Shown: positions 19,850-28,240, numbered from the stretch's first letter. The stretch: DNA of 28,414 nt from Nemertoderma westbladi (GCA_032718475.1 JAUCBJ010006303.1:1-28414), one strand, 5' to 3'. The notes: a model not told the origin generated them from the sequence alone. Made by a program: numbers and translations.

Positions 19850-20275
19850 CTCCCAATCTCCCTCTCCCAATCGCAGAAGATAGATCTAAGATGGACCGCA
19901 TTCCATAAGACAGATCAGTATTATTAGTCCTATTTTTATTTACTATCAGTATCTTGATACCGGAACGGCAAGCTGATGTCTAATAAGTAATGAAATGTGG
20001 TCTCTATCCTATACCGTAGTCACATAGTGTCTGTATCAGTGTCTTATAACTGGTTCTGGTTAGGATTAGTTTGTTTAGTAGTCAATAGTAAACTCTATGC
20101 ACTGCGCAGATCTGTAGATCCAATAACTTCGAATCAAACGCAATAAAGAGGCAGCACTGATACTGTTACCGGTACTACTGTAGTTAGGTAAGTACCAATT
20201 CACAGTTAATATACTGCTGTTCTGTGTGCATGACCTGCAGTCTTATCAATATTATAAAGTCTGCACTACTAAAGT
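19850..20275. other. No gene seen, interior of the 3.4-kb element
   Basis: Mixed-composition DNA between the minisatellites and the right-hand iterons. No transposase-like frame in either strand. Confidence 0.45.
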
Positions 20276-20763
20276 GTTACAGGTGAGACATGTCTTACTC
20301 TGTAGCCCAAAATTATTCGATTTACATGTTACATGTGGGACGTCCCGCCCTGTAACGATTTTTTGTGTTACAGGCTTTTGTTACAGGTGGGACAAAGCTC
20401 ATGCTGATAAATGTAAAAGCAACTAAAGTCTATTCCATAGTCAATTGTTGCCACAAATGATTACTCACGCAAAAGACCAAGAACTTGGCTATCTTCTGAT
20501 ATTTGAATCTTCATATCAAGTTTGTTAGAACTGATTCTAGAGCATGGTAAAGCAGTGCACTTGGTGTTACACATGGGACAATCCTAATTGACCTAATCGA
20601 CTCGCACGTATAAAACCAGCCATATCTCTGGTTGTGTTTAGTATTTTTTCGTAAAATCTGGAACATTCCACTTCTTGAAGATTTTCCTTTCAAATAAGAA
20701 TTTAGTTTATAGAATCCAAATAAAAACCTATTGGTGAATTCAGTTGTTACCGTTTGGGACAAG
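20276..20763. repeat. Right subterminal iterons GTTACANGTGGGACAA
   Basis: Units: GTTACAGGTGAGACA (20276), GTTACATGTGGGACG (20328 region), GTTACAGGTGGGACAAAG (20379 region), GTTACACATGGGACAATCC (20567 region) and GTTACCGTTTGGGACAAG (20745). Some pair with inverse forms (GTCCCGCCCTGTAAC), making palindromes. The 66-aa and 83-aa frames here are shadows. Confidence 0.6.
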
Positions 20764-21154
20764 TAATTGTCAAAAATAGGGGTATATTATCTATTGTTTT
20801 ATTTATATATGATATCAATAAAACAATTTGGAAGTTATTCCATTGCATTCCTCTATTATTTAGCTTTAAAATGAGCTGTAACTTGTTGAATTACTCCCAG
20901 TAGATGTCAAAATACATCCCCCACAATGCAATGAACTTTTTTAGACAATTGAAAAACCTGCATTTTTTAGTACTAAAAGGTCTGTAAAATCTTTCAAAGT
21001 CGGAGTGGCAGTATGATTTTTTGTGCATCTGTTGGACCATAAAATTATCTTCAAAAATATATATAACTTTACCAGGTTCCAAAAAAAATTTCATTCTAAA
21101 ATTAAGTCAAATCGTGTGGGAAACGTTTTTGGCCACTTTTTGTGAGTTTGGGCC
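20764..21154. other. No gene seen, right arm of the 3.4-kb element
   Basis: AT-rich right arm leading to the terminal inverted repeat at 21120-21155. Confidence 0.45.
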
Positions 21155-21740
21155 ACATGATATATATACAATCATTTCGTAATGTTAGAATTTTGGAATA
21201 AAACTACATACATACTTGTTGCAAAGAAGTTTACAGTGTTCTGATCCCCGTGGCTTTATTTTTATTCTCACTACGTTCGTTCGTGTAACAAAGCACTCGG
21301 ATATCACACTGTAAAGTGCTACTTTTTACACAACACAAGTATGTAAATAGTTATTTCAGCATACAGCTCAAACATTAAGAAAATGAAACTAAATTGTTTA
21401 TACTGGGACCGGTACGTAATTTCGACCGCTGCCATATACATACAGACAGGTTAGGTGTATGCCATAATGTACTACTAGGATCGGTATGCTGCATTGCAAC
21501 TGCATTTTTAAGAATGCTGTGCCGGCTTATCAACAAAATTATGCCATAATGTAAGGCCATTGCCACAATGTGTAAACCGGTACTTAGGTGTTTGTATACC
21601 GTAAGACAGGTGGTACATTACATAGTAGGCTACTGCACAATCATAATACCGGAACTTGAATAGGCCCACCCCATCCATCGGACTGGATGGAGAAGCTACC
21701 GGACGTAGTAGGCCTAATACAGTGATAGGCCTACCGGTAC

Positions 21741-21866
21741 TTAATACTACAGTAGTAACATCCTTCTTGACGATCTGGACGTGCACCAGAATTTTAATGA
21801 GGAGGATGGCGCGTAGATTTTTCGGGAGATTTGGGACCCATGAATTACACAAAATATAAAAAAAAA
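21741..21866 (-). CDS. Copy-B counterpart of the candidate exon at 5775-5895
   Basis: The minus-strand frame reads LCNSWVPNLPKNLRAILLIK then ILVHVQIVKKDVTTVVLSTG. Relative to copy A it has one extra codon (CTC) and amino-acid changes but stays open. Beyond the STG the copies diverge in frame. The acceptor side (ACAG before a T run) is similar. Unrecognised product. It could be an exon of a decayed gene. Confidence 0.25.
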
Positions 21867-22326
21867 CTGTTCAAAAATACATTAAAATATCTGTAAGCTG
21901 GTTTTTGGGTGTTTTTTGGTAATTCGCAGGACTGGGAGCTTCTCCCTAAGAAATCCAAGGATACAGCGATATCGCTAGTGATACTTTTTTCAAATAAATC
22001 AATATATTCGATATAAAAACGCACCGTACCAGAAAACACTCTTTCCCACTCATTTTCTTTAGCGAAATTCAGATATTCTGCCTCACATAGTTACTCACAA
22101 TAAACTTTTGGCACGGTTTTCACTTTTGTAACAATTTTTTGCGTAACAATATACACTACATTGTTTGGTGTATTGTTATTGTTTTTACATAATGCATAAA
22201 TAAATCGTTATCTATATAATGTGGCTCGCCACATTTACACAATGTAGATTATTTCATTGACTAATTAATATACTGGTACTTCAGACAACTACAAGTCAGC
22301 TTATGGCGTTTCATTCAGACATTAGC

Positions 22327-22334
22327 TCTGCAAC
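22327..22334. other. Empty target site TCTGCAAC for the 514-bp MITE
   Basis: The uninterrupted site in copy B shows that the sequence between 6418 and 6947 in copy A arose by insertion with an 8-bp duplication. Confidence 0.9.
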
Positions 22335-22880
22335 CCAGCGTCAGCGTACAGCATTCTACCGTCAAAGCGTAGCATTGTATGGGTTGTATAATTATAAATA
22401 TACTGCAACTACTACATAATATTAAATTATAATTATATCTACGGAAACAAATAAATTATTCAACATTTATTTAGTTTTTTAGATAACATTAATAGGTAAA
22501 GGTAATATATTCGTAGTGTAGCAGCTAATTAATATATTCAACATTCCAAAAGTCTTACATATTAGGAAACTAACTATCTTTCACTGTTACACTGCAGAAC
22601 TGATATTCAGCTGAATGTGTGAAATTGTTAAAGGAATTATACAAGTAGGCTACACTGGTATTAGTGCAGCATGAGTAGACCTCACAAAGGTACTACTAGC
22701 ATATGTGTCGCAAATATTGATTTTATGATACTTATTGATTTTTTTTAATTACGATTTTTTTAAGAGTTGTATGATGATTTCTGTACTATTTAACTTTTTT
22801 CCAAGAAATGTTCTAGAACAAAAAATGTATTCGAAGTCCAAAAATATTCATCAAAGTTGATAGCTAGCTAACACGTGTTA

Positions 22881-22937
22881 TATAACATTTATAAAAAAAA
22901 GTTGAAAAAACTAGTTAGTATAACAAATAAAAAATGT
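22881..22937. repeat. Left copy of a 54-57-bp direct repeat around the LINE
   Basis: TATAACATTTATAAAA ... AATAAAAAATGT also occurs at 24407-24460 on the other side of the LINE, while copy A has it once (about 10962-11018). It is best read as an unusually long target-site duplication. Confidence 0.8.
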
Positions 22938-24406
22938 CTTATATAGTATTATTTTTATTATTATCTTTTAATCCACGCCATTAAGGCACATAGTAAAAAT
23001 AAGTACATAATTAAATTGGACAATAGAAATACACAGGTAGATGAGTCTAAATAATATGGAGTACATGAAAAGCATAAGTAATATTATTAACTATTAGCAC
23101 AGCACAACTATATTACAGTAATTAGTGTTATTTTACGTAATTTAAGTTCAACATTTCACGAATACGCGAAACGCCATGTTGGCGACAGATAACAGACACA
23201 CCCCGTAGGATGCTATTGTCAATGTTGTCAACCCTGTTGAACAAACTCGTAATCGATTTATAACGTAAGTGAATGAATAAAGGTATATTCAGTAGACCAA
23301 ATGTCAGAGAAATACTAGTGGATTCTCCATCAGTTATACGGGGTATTTTAAATAGAAATCTAGCACAATTATTGTATGCTACTCGTAGTTTATTATGTGC
23401 ACTGTCAGAATAGCTGCGCTTTGCCCAGAGCGAGTTGCAATATATGGGGGTGCAATAGGCTCGGAATAAAGCAAGCTTAACTGGTCGGCTGCAATAGCCA
23501 AACTTGCGTAGCAACATATTACCACGTGCGTATAAGCTATTAGTCTGCTTACGGATATCAAAATCGTCATCTAACGTACAATGTATTAAATGTCCTAAGT
23601 AGTTAAATTTATCAACAATATCAAGTTTCACATCATAAAGAAATACTGCGGACTTAGCGCTGCAGCTTATATCTCTTGGTAAAAAATACATACATTTAGA
23701 TTTCTTCTTATTGAAAGTCATAGAGTTATTACAGGCGTAACTAACAGCAACATCTATTAACTTTTGTAACCCGTAAATTGAGTTTGACAACAAACAGATA
23801 TCATCAGCATAACCCAAGTGATTTACCCTGATATTACCCATATAACATCTAACCCCGCTTAATGTTAATTGAATGCTTAAATCATCTAAATAAACATTGA
23901 AAAACAGGGGAGACAGAATGCCACCCTGTTTTGTACCATTAGTCACCGTAAATTTCGGTGAGACTATACCCGCCCAAACAACACACATCAACTGCGACCT
24001 ATACCAATAAATAATCAGACGCACAATATATAGGGGAATATTTCGATCAATAAGTTTGCGAAAAAGTACAAAGTGGTTAACTTTGTCAAAAGCTTTGCTG
24101 GCGTCTAGCATACACACATAAATGGGTGTGTTCTTACTTAAATAATAATTGAGAATCTCTTTTAGGGCATATACGCAGGTTTCAGTGCCAAGCTTCGACT
24201 TGAAGCCAAACTGGTTATCGGTAGTGTACAGTAGGGAAAGACACCTATGTAAGATAACATTTTCTAAAATTTTACTGAGCACTGTAGCAATTGAAATACC
24301 TCTATAATTATCCTTAGAAGTGTGGTCATCATTCTTATCCTTAATTAACGGAATATATATATAGAATATACATATACAATACATATATGCATATATAGAC
24401 GTGGTC
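22938..24406 (-). mobile_element. 5'-truncated non-LTR retrotransposon (LINE)
   Basis: A minus-strand insertion between two 54-57-bp direct repeats and absent from copy A. It keeps most of the reverse transcriptase ORF and about 190 bp of 3' UTR that ends in AT-rich ATAATAATAAAAATAATA-like sequence without a clear poly-A. The endonuclease and N-terminal RT parts are missing, as expected of incomplete target-primed reverse transcription. A TATA/ATAC-rich filler (24345-24406) lies at the 5' junction. Confidence 0.85.
23128..24384 (-). CDS. Reverse transcriptase, C-terminal 418 residues, of a LINE
   Basis: The frame is intact to its stop (TAA at 23130-23128). After about 10 junction-derived residues the LINE protein begins at IPLIKDKNDDHTSKDNYRGI. 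RT motifs in order: NYRGISI..SKILE (motif 1), QFGFKSKLGTETC (motif 2), CMLDASKAFDKVNH (motif A, catalytic Asp), NGTKQGGILSPLFFNVYLDD (motif B), LGYADDICLL (motif C, catalytic Asp pair), FNKKKSKCM (motif D) and FNYLGHLI (motif E). A thumb and a C-terminal region of about 150 aa follow. All palm residues needed for polymerase chemistry are visible. It copies element RNA into DNA at a nicked target. No endonuclease domain remains, so the copy cannot move by itself. The clade is uncertain; it differs from the CR1-like fragment at 16504. Few lesions suggest a young insertion. The first Met lies in junction DNA. Confidence 0.9.
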   Translation of the reverse strand: MYCICIFYIYIPLIKDKNDDHTSKDNYRGISIATVLSKILENVILHRCLSLLYTTDNQFGFKSKLGTETCVYALKEILNYYLSKNTPIYVCMLDASKAFDKVNHFVLFRKLIDRNIPLYIVRLIIYWYRSQLMCVVWAGIVSPKFTVTNGTKQGGILSPLFFNVYLDDLSIQLTLSGVRCYMGNIRVNHLGYADDICLLSNSIYGLQKLIDVAVSYACNNSMTFNKKKSKCMYFLPRDISCSAKSAVFLYDVKLDIVDKFNYLGHLIHCTLDDDFDIRKQTNSLYARGNMLLRKFGYCSRPVKLALFRAYCTPIYCNSLWAKRSYSDSAHNKLRVAYNNCARFLFKIPRITDGESTSISLTFGLLNIPLFIHLRYKSITSLFNRVDNIDNSILRGVSVICRQHGVSRIREMLNLNYVK

Positions 24407-24460
24407 TATAACATTTATAAAACGTTGAAAAAACTAGCTAGTATACAAAATAAAAAATGT
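24407..24460. repeat. Right copy of the direct repeat around the LINE
   Basis: Matches 22881-22937 with a few base changes and a shorter A run. The duplication continues here into the gene upstream region shared with copy A (11019 on). Confidence 0.8.
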
Positions 24461-24595
24461 GTTCTAGAACAAAAAATGGATACAATCGACCATAATATAC
24501 AAATATAAATGAAAATTGGTCATAAAATACAAATTAAATAATCAATAAAAATTTGGGACACATATATGCCAGTGGTACCTGCTGCGCACCAGTGC

Positions 24596-24604
24596 TATAT
24601 ATAT
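24596..24604 (+). promoter_or_regulatory. TATA-like box before paralogous gene B
   Basis: CTATATATATG at the position matching the TATA-like box of copy A, about 45 bases before the ATG at 24647. Retained by duplication; activity unknown. Confidence 0.3.
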
Positions 24605-24896
24605 GAATAAGAATGTACGTACATGTAGGCTGATTCCTGTCACAAAATGGCTGCGAACCATAATGTGGCATCAAACCTGGATGTAGGATTGGTTGATCAA
24701 TTTTCAAAGATGAAAAGAGATGCATTCTTCGCACTTAGATATAAATTGTACATCAAAATTACAAGAAATCTAAAATAAATTAACACTTGTCAACGCAAAT
24801 TATACAAGGTTCCTTACGTTTATAGAAGAAAAATGCAATTCACTGTCCGATTTTGCCAAAGAGGCAAACCTGAACAAATTACATAAAACACTGGAG

Positions 24897-25478
24897 ATGA
24901 TTGTAGAAAAACAAATTGATATATTACAGAAACATATTAATTATTACTATTTTTCCACTTCTCTGCCCAGTTCTGAGATAAACCACTTACAAACTTTATA
25001 TACCCTTGGGAGTGATCTCGACTCCTTTGACGAAAAATGGACAAGTGAACTTTTGGAAGAAGCGGCGAGTATTATACAAATCACCAAAAAAGAACTTACT
25101 CAAATTCTACGCAGTAGATGCAATTTTAAAAGAGAATGGTTTCTTGGGCCAGTAAAAAATCAACCATCCGTCCAACACGAGTTAAATACGAGCAGTGTGC
25201 AAGCAGAAGAACCAGCAAGCAGACCTCCCTATAACCCCCCACCTCCCACAAACATTCCACATAATATTCTCCAGGAAGGACATCAAACCCTCCAATGCCA
25301 CGCCATTCCAAATACAAATATGATCCTTATGCAAACCCCAATAGTACATCAAACTCAACATATTCAAACAGGACCGCTTCAAGCTCATCATGTGCTGCAA
25401 GTAGTGGGACAAAGCCAACAGTTCCCTCTGCCACCAATACAACACTATACAACAACCTGTTCCATCTCAAAGTGCTAA
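24897..25478 (+). CDS. N-terminal domain and linker of paralogous gene B (open part)
   Basis: 193 codons from an internal ATG (the Met of LEMIVEKQID). The real domain starts about 80 residues earlier but is cut off by a TAA at about 24770. It reads through the point where copy A stops, giving RSRCNFKREWFLGPVKNQPS and then a Pro-rich linker (RPPYNPPPPTNIPHN, HQTQHIQTGPLQ, GQSQQFPLPPIQ). This shows the N-terminal domain and linker were one protein. The linker has the copy-A repeat motif (LPPI, then CSISKC in a shifted frame) about once, so copy A's fourfold array is derived. It ends by frameshift. Likely disordered linker; no family recognised. Confidence 0.5.
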   Translation: MIVEKQIDILQKHINYYYFSTSLPSSEINHLQTLYTLGSDLDSFDEKWTSELLEEAASIIQITKKELTQILRSRCNFKREWFLGPVKNQPSVQHELNTSSVQAEEPASRPPYNPPPPTNIPHNILQEGHQTLQCHAIPNTNMILMQTPIVHQTQHIQTGPLQAHHVLQVVGQSQQFPLPPIQHYTTTCSISKC

Positions 25479-25522
25479 CTATATGCAAACTGGACTGTTT
25501 CCCCCTCTGCCACCAATAAACC

Positions 25523-25918
25523 ATGGCCTTATACAACTTGGACCATCTCAAAGTGACTTCGCAAATAGGAGTTTTTCAAAGTCAACATACGCAGCTAGAC
25601 CATAAGAAAATGCATTTGGCCATAAATTTGGAAGATGGGTGTATTATGAACGAGAATGAAACATACTCTGGTCATTGTGAAGATATTGATGTTCATACAA
25701 ATGTGGGGCATATAAAACCTACAAAACTGAGTAAAACTGTTGTACACTTTCAAACATCAAAAGTCCATAGTAATGGATACCTGCTGAGTTTGCAGGTGGG
25801 CGACGCTGTTATCTTTCAGTGTAAACGTGCAAAGGATAGCAATAAACCATATGCTTATGAAGCTACATGGGTTAGTGTTCAAGGAGAGGAGTTCCTGTTG
25901 CTCAGGACGCAGCTATGA
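25523..25918 (+). CDS. CSD-like repeat 1 of paralogous gene B (open part)
   Basis: 131 codons. After linker residues (SQHTQLDHKKMHLAIN) it encodes ENETYSGHCEDIDVH and then GHIKPTKLSKTVVHFQTSKV followed by HSNGYLLSLQVGDAVIFQC and ending YAYEATWV. This is the clearest match to the cold-shock domain layout: G-x-I, a short loop, V-x-F-x-x-S-x-V, a basic/Gly loop, L-x-V-G-D-x-V-x-F, then A-x(3)-W-V. The classic KGFGFI/VFVHF aromatic motifs are only partly kept (VVHF). The frame is lost after EEFLLL by an indel against copy A, where the same stretch reads into repeat 2. The overlap with the next frame at 25827 reflects that indel. Confidence 0.5.
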   Translation: MALYNLDHLKVTSQIGVFQSQHTQLDHKKMHLAINLEDGCIMNENETYSGHCEDIDVHTNVGHIKPTKLSKTVVHFQTSKVHSNGYLLSLQVGDAVIFQCKRAKDSNKPYAYEATWVSVQGEEFLLLRTQL

Positions 25919-26723
25919 AAAACCAGTCCTAGAGGAGGATACAACTTATTTAGGTTGTTGTATTATTCTATTCTGGAATAAAAAAATATGGACGTGTATA
26001 ATGCCATTATCAGATAACAACAACAAAGTTCTTTGTGAATGCCACATTATACACTTCATTCAAAGTAAAATCCATATGAATAGTTATCGTTGGCTAAGGA
26101 ATTTACAGGGCAGAGACATTTTATTCCAGTATAAATATAATTTAATCGGAAAAAGACATGCCACATGTGTTACATTACCCGATGATACCTCATGCCAGGC
26201 AGCTCGAAATATTAACATGCTACAAAAAGACGCTGCCAACATTGTTCATCATGGTCCAGTGAATGGTGATATCCTGAAGGAAGGTGAAACATACCACGGC
26301 CGAGTACAATTGATTGGGAAACATTATTGGTTTACTATACCGGTAGTAAATGGAGTGGAACTTTGTAAATGTTTTTCTATGCTTACTCAACGTAGTAGCA
26401 TCCATATTAATGGGCATCGGAAGTCACTCGAGAACGATGCACATGTTAAATTTCGGTTCATCACTGAAAGTGGAAGAAACCAAGCCTCAATAGTTACAGT
26501 GGCAGGGGACTTTAATTGCTGGGCAGCGCAGATGGTCAATGAAGCCAGTGGGAAAATTGCCAATAGATTGGATGTTACAAAAACATATTATGGTCTGCTC
26601 CATTATTATGAATCAAACAATCCAGAATATTATGGAGTTATAATTCCGAAAATTGATGGGAATGAATTGTGTAAATGTGTGAAACGACATATATGTTCAT
26701 CGCAAAGATACTACTATAATTGA
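25827..26723 (+). CDS. CSD-like repeats 2-4 of paralogous gene B (open part)
   Basis: 298 codons; the first 30 or so are out of frame relative to the ancestral protein. From EKPVLEEDTTYLGCC on it encodes repeat 2 (LCECHIIHFIQSKIH ... ILFQYKYNLIGKRHATCVTL), repeat 3 (EGETYHGRVQ ... NGVELCKCFSMLTQRSSIH ... HVKFRF ... ASIVTVA) and the front of repeat 4 (KTYYGLLHYY ... IPKIDGNELCKC) before the frame is lost near 26680. Between repeats 3 and 4 a 12-residue stretch (DFNCWAAQMVNE) is present that copy A lacks. The CxC-hydrophobic and S-x-I-H spacing is conserved across repeats 2-4. It suggests an OB-fold array, perhaps binding single-stranded nucleic acid; this is inference. Confidence 0.5.
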   Translation: MQRIAINHMLMKLHGLVFKERSSCCSGRSYEKPVLEEDTTYLGCCIILFWNKKIWTCIMPLSDNNNKVLCECHIIHFIQSKIHMNSYRWLRNLQGRDILFQYKYNLIGKRHATCVTLPDDTSCQAARNINMLQKDAANIVHHGPVNGDILKEGETYHGRVQLIGKHYWFTIPVVNGVELCKCFSMLTQRSSIHINGHRKSLENDAHVKFRFITESGRNQASIVTVAGDFNCWAAQMVNEASGKIANRLDVTKTYYGLLHYYESNNPEYYGVIIPKIDGNELCKCVKRHICSSQRYYYN

Positions 26724-26959
26724 TAAAGTGCAGGTAATTATTGACAAGGAAGCTCATCCCGTTAAATTTCAGTTCCAATATAAAGAAGCAGAAAATAATA
26801 AAAGGGTAGCAACATGGATGCAATTCATTTGAATTGAGTATTGGAGAGATATTGAAGATCCAGCCAGATGTAATATTCGTTTATATCATAAGTTGAGACA
26901 GGGGGGGAAACGAACGCAAAACCCGCCTTGGCGAATTTATTTCCCGCATCAAGGATGTA

Positions 26960-28055
26960 GGACAATTCGGTCCCGGACAATTCAGTCCCAAAACACTAAA
27001 TAAATTGGACCGAATTGTCCGGGACCGAATTGTCCGAGGACCGAATTGTCCTAGGACCGAATTGTCCTAGGACCGAATTGTCCTAGAACCGAATTGTCCT
27101 GGACCGAATAGTACGGGACCGAATTTTCCGGAACCGATAGTCCGGGACCGAATAGTCCGGGACCGAATTGTTCGGGACCGAATTGTCCGGTTCCTGATAG
27201 CAACTTTTTAGTGCTTTTTTGATATTGGTGAATGTTCTAGAACATTAGTAGAGATATTTTTTTTATGGTAGCTAGTGTTATTTACTAGCTAGAATTTTTT
27301 GAAATTTTAAAAATACTATACTTTTTTTATTTTTGTTATTGGTAAGTGTTCGAGAACATTATTATATATTATTTATTAAGGTGTAGCTAGTGTTTTTTTA
27401 CTAGCTAGCATTTCCTTGAAATTATAAAAAAAACTTGTGAAAACATTGATATTTCAGAATTAGGCCTAAACTGTTGCTGATTATATTAATTACCAAAAAT
27501 ATTGATGATATTATAACAGTCCCTGAAAGAGATCCAGCTATTATCTAGGATAATAATTTAGGCTTGTTAACCAACCAACAACACATACAGTATACTTACG
27601 CAATATATTAAAAAAATCAGTTTTAAACATTTTAAATACATACTATTACTAGCTAGTAAATAATTCACAAGCGCTATAAAAACACCATGTAGCTACCATA
27701 AATAATAATGTTAACAAAAAAAAGTAAAATTTTTTGATTTTCAAAAAAATACTAGCTAGTAATAAAAACACTAGCTATCATATAATAATATCTATGAAGG
27801 TTCTAGAACATTCACCATTATATAGTACAGTAGTACCAATTAAATTTGGTCCCGGATACCCGGACAATTCGATCCCGGACAATTCGGTCCCGGACAATTC
27901 GGTCCCATTAATATGCATGTTTTGGGACCGAATTGTCCTAGTCAGTATCCGGACAATTCGGTCCCGGACAATTCGGTCCCAAAATAGAAAATCAAAGGGA
28001 CCGAATTGTCCCGGACCGACTTGTCCGGACCGAATTGTCCGGGACCGAATTGTCC
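26960..28055. mobile_element. 1.1-kb element with GGACCGAATTGTCC iteron arrays at both ends
   Basis: Left array 26960-27192: two units GGACAATTCGGTCCC, then about twelve in the opposite orientation (GGACCGAATTGTCC with variants). Right array about 27848-28055: about ten units in mixed orientation, ending GGACCGAATTGTCC. The outermost units are inverted to each other. The core 27226-27823 is AT-rich with inverted arms. No ORF of note; the 118-aa and 97-aa frames at 27734-28090 simply translate the array. Flanks TTTCCCGCATCAA / TTTCCCCGCTTCAA hint at a direct repeat of about 14-20 bp. The paralogous site without it is at 14569-14590. Confidence 0.75.
27226..27823. repeat. Inverted arms with GTTCTAGAAC and TAGCTAGT motifs
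   Basis: TTGGTGAATGTTCTAGAACA at the left and GTTCTAGAACATTCACCA at the right are inverted. Inside them, ATGGTAGCTAGTGTT and ACTAGCTAG words also mirror. The core therefore can fold into a long imperfect hairpin. The same words make up the satellite at 7276-9224. Confidence 0.65.
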
Positions 28056-28240
28056 TGTTTCCCCGCTTCAATGTTATATTCTCAATTTAGGGAAAGGAGC
28101 CGGTTACAGTGGCACGTTATTTTAACCAAAACAATAAACTAAACACAATATAACAGGTTACAGTTATATTTTTGAGAGTAATCAGCTATTATTTGCGTCG
28201 AATTTCCCCTGGAGAGGGATGAATTTTTATTGCGTCCAGT

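Larger units (their letters stand above)
17787..21155. mobile_element. 3.4-kb element with AAAAAGTGGCCA inverted ends and GTGGGACA iterons
   Basis: The left end TGGCTCAAAATCACAAAAAG (then TGGCCAAAAA) is matched inverted at the right by TGGCCCAAACTCACAAAAAG (then TGGCCAAAAA), about 29 of 31 alike, and a GTTTCCCA word follows on both sides. Subterminal iterons GTTACA..GTGGGACAA point inward from both ends (see 17971-18069 and 20276-20763). No transposase is visible. The interior is a 42-bp minisatellite with low-complexity frames. No certain target duplication. Probably a non-autonomous DNA transposon of unknown superfamily. Confidence 0.65.
17367..21350. mobile_element. 4-kb insertion present only in copy B
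   Basis: The homologous sequence is continuous in copy A across about 5280-5287 (CTAATTTTTCAGCATAC) but here is interrupted. TTATT occurs at both edges (17362-17366 and 21351-21355), a possible 5-bp target duplication. The insertion is composite: about 420 bp of flank, the inverted-repeat element at 17787-21155, then about 195 bp of flank. The outer ends have no clear inverted repeat. Confidence 0.55.
24647..26832 (+). pseudogene. Paralogous gene, copy B: helical domain, P/Q linker, four CSD-like repeats; broken
   Basis: Same layout as copy A, from ATG 24647 to TGA 26830-26832. Lesions differ from those of copy A: an extra A at about 24713 shifts the frame after residue 22 and ends it at about 43 residues; GAA to TAA at about 24770 in the original frame; frame changes around 25440-25560 in the linker and 25890-25920 after repeat 1; and an insertion near 26678 (TGTGTGAAACG against TGTTACG in copy A) in repeat 4. 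It keeps the segments that copy A lost (54 bp in repeat 1, 36 bp after repeat 3, 13 bp near the C-terminus). The last in-frame piece, VKFQFQYKEAENNKRVATWM, ends at the shared stop. Both copies being dead in different ways means each decayed after the duplication, or that both belong to a multicopy family. Confidence 0.65.
17247..26892 (+). repeat. Segmental duplication copy B
   Basis: Collinear with 5132-13693. The left 115 bp (17247-17362) matches 5132-5284, then a 4-kb insertion intervenes, and the match resumes at about 21356 and runs to 26892. It holds single, intact versions of the target sites occupied in copy A. Confidence 0.9.

Noticed and set aside
11270-26832. Frameshifts in both paralogues as pure sequencing error
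   Set aside because: Two are in A runs and could be errors, but the GAA to TAA change and the 54-, 36- and 13-bp losses cannot be.
26960-27192. Array of short palindromic repeats resembling CRISPR
   Set aside because: Units of about 15 bp lie back to back without unique spacers, switch orientation, have diverged, and lie in a eukaryotic transposon context.
27734-28090. ORFs rich in Arg/Thr/Ile or Pro/Asp/Asn
   Set aside because: Translations of the GGACAATTCGG iteron array.
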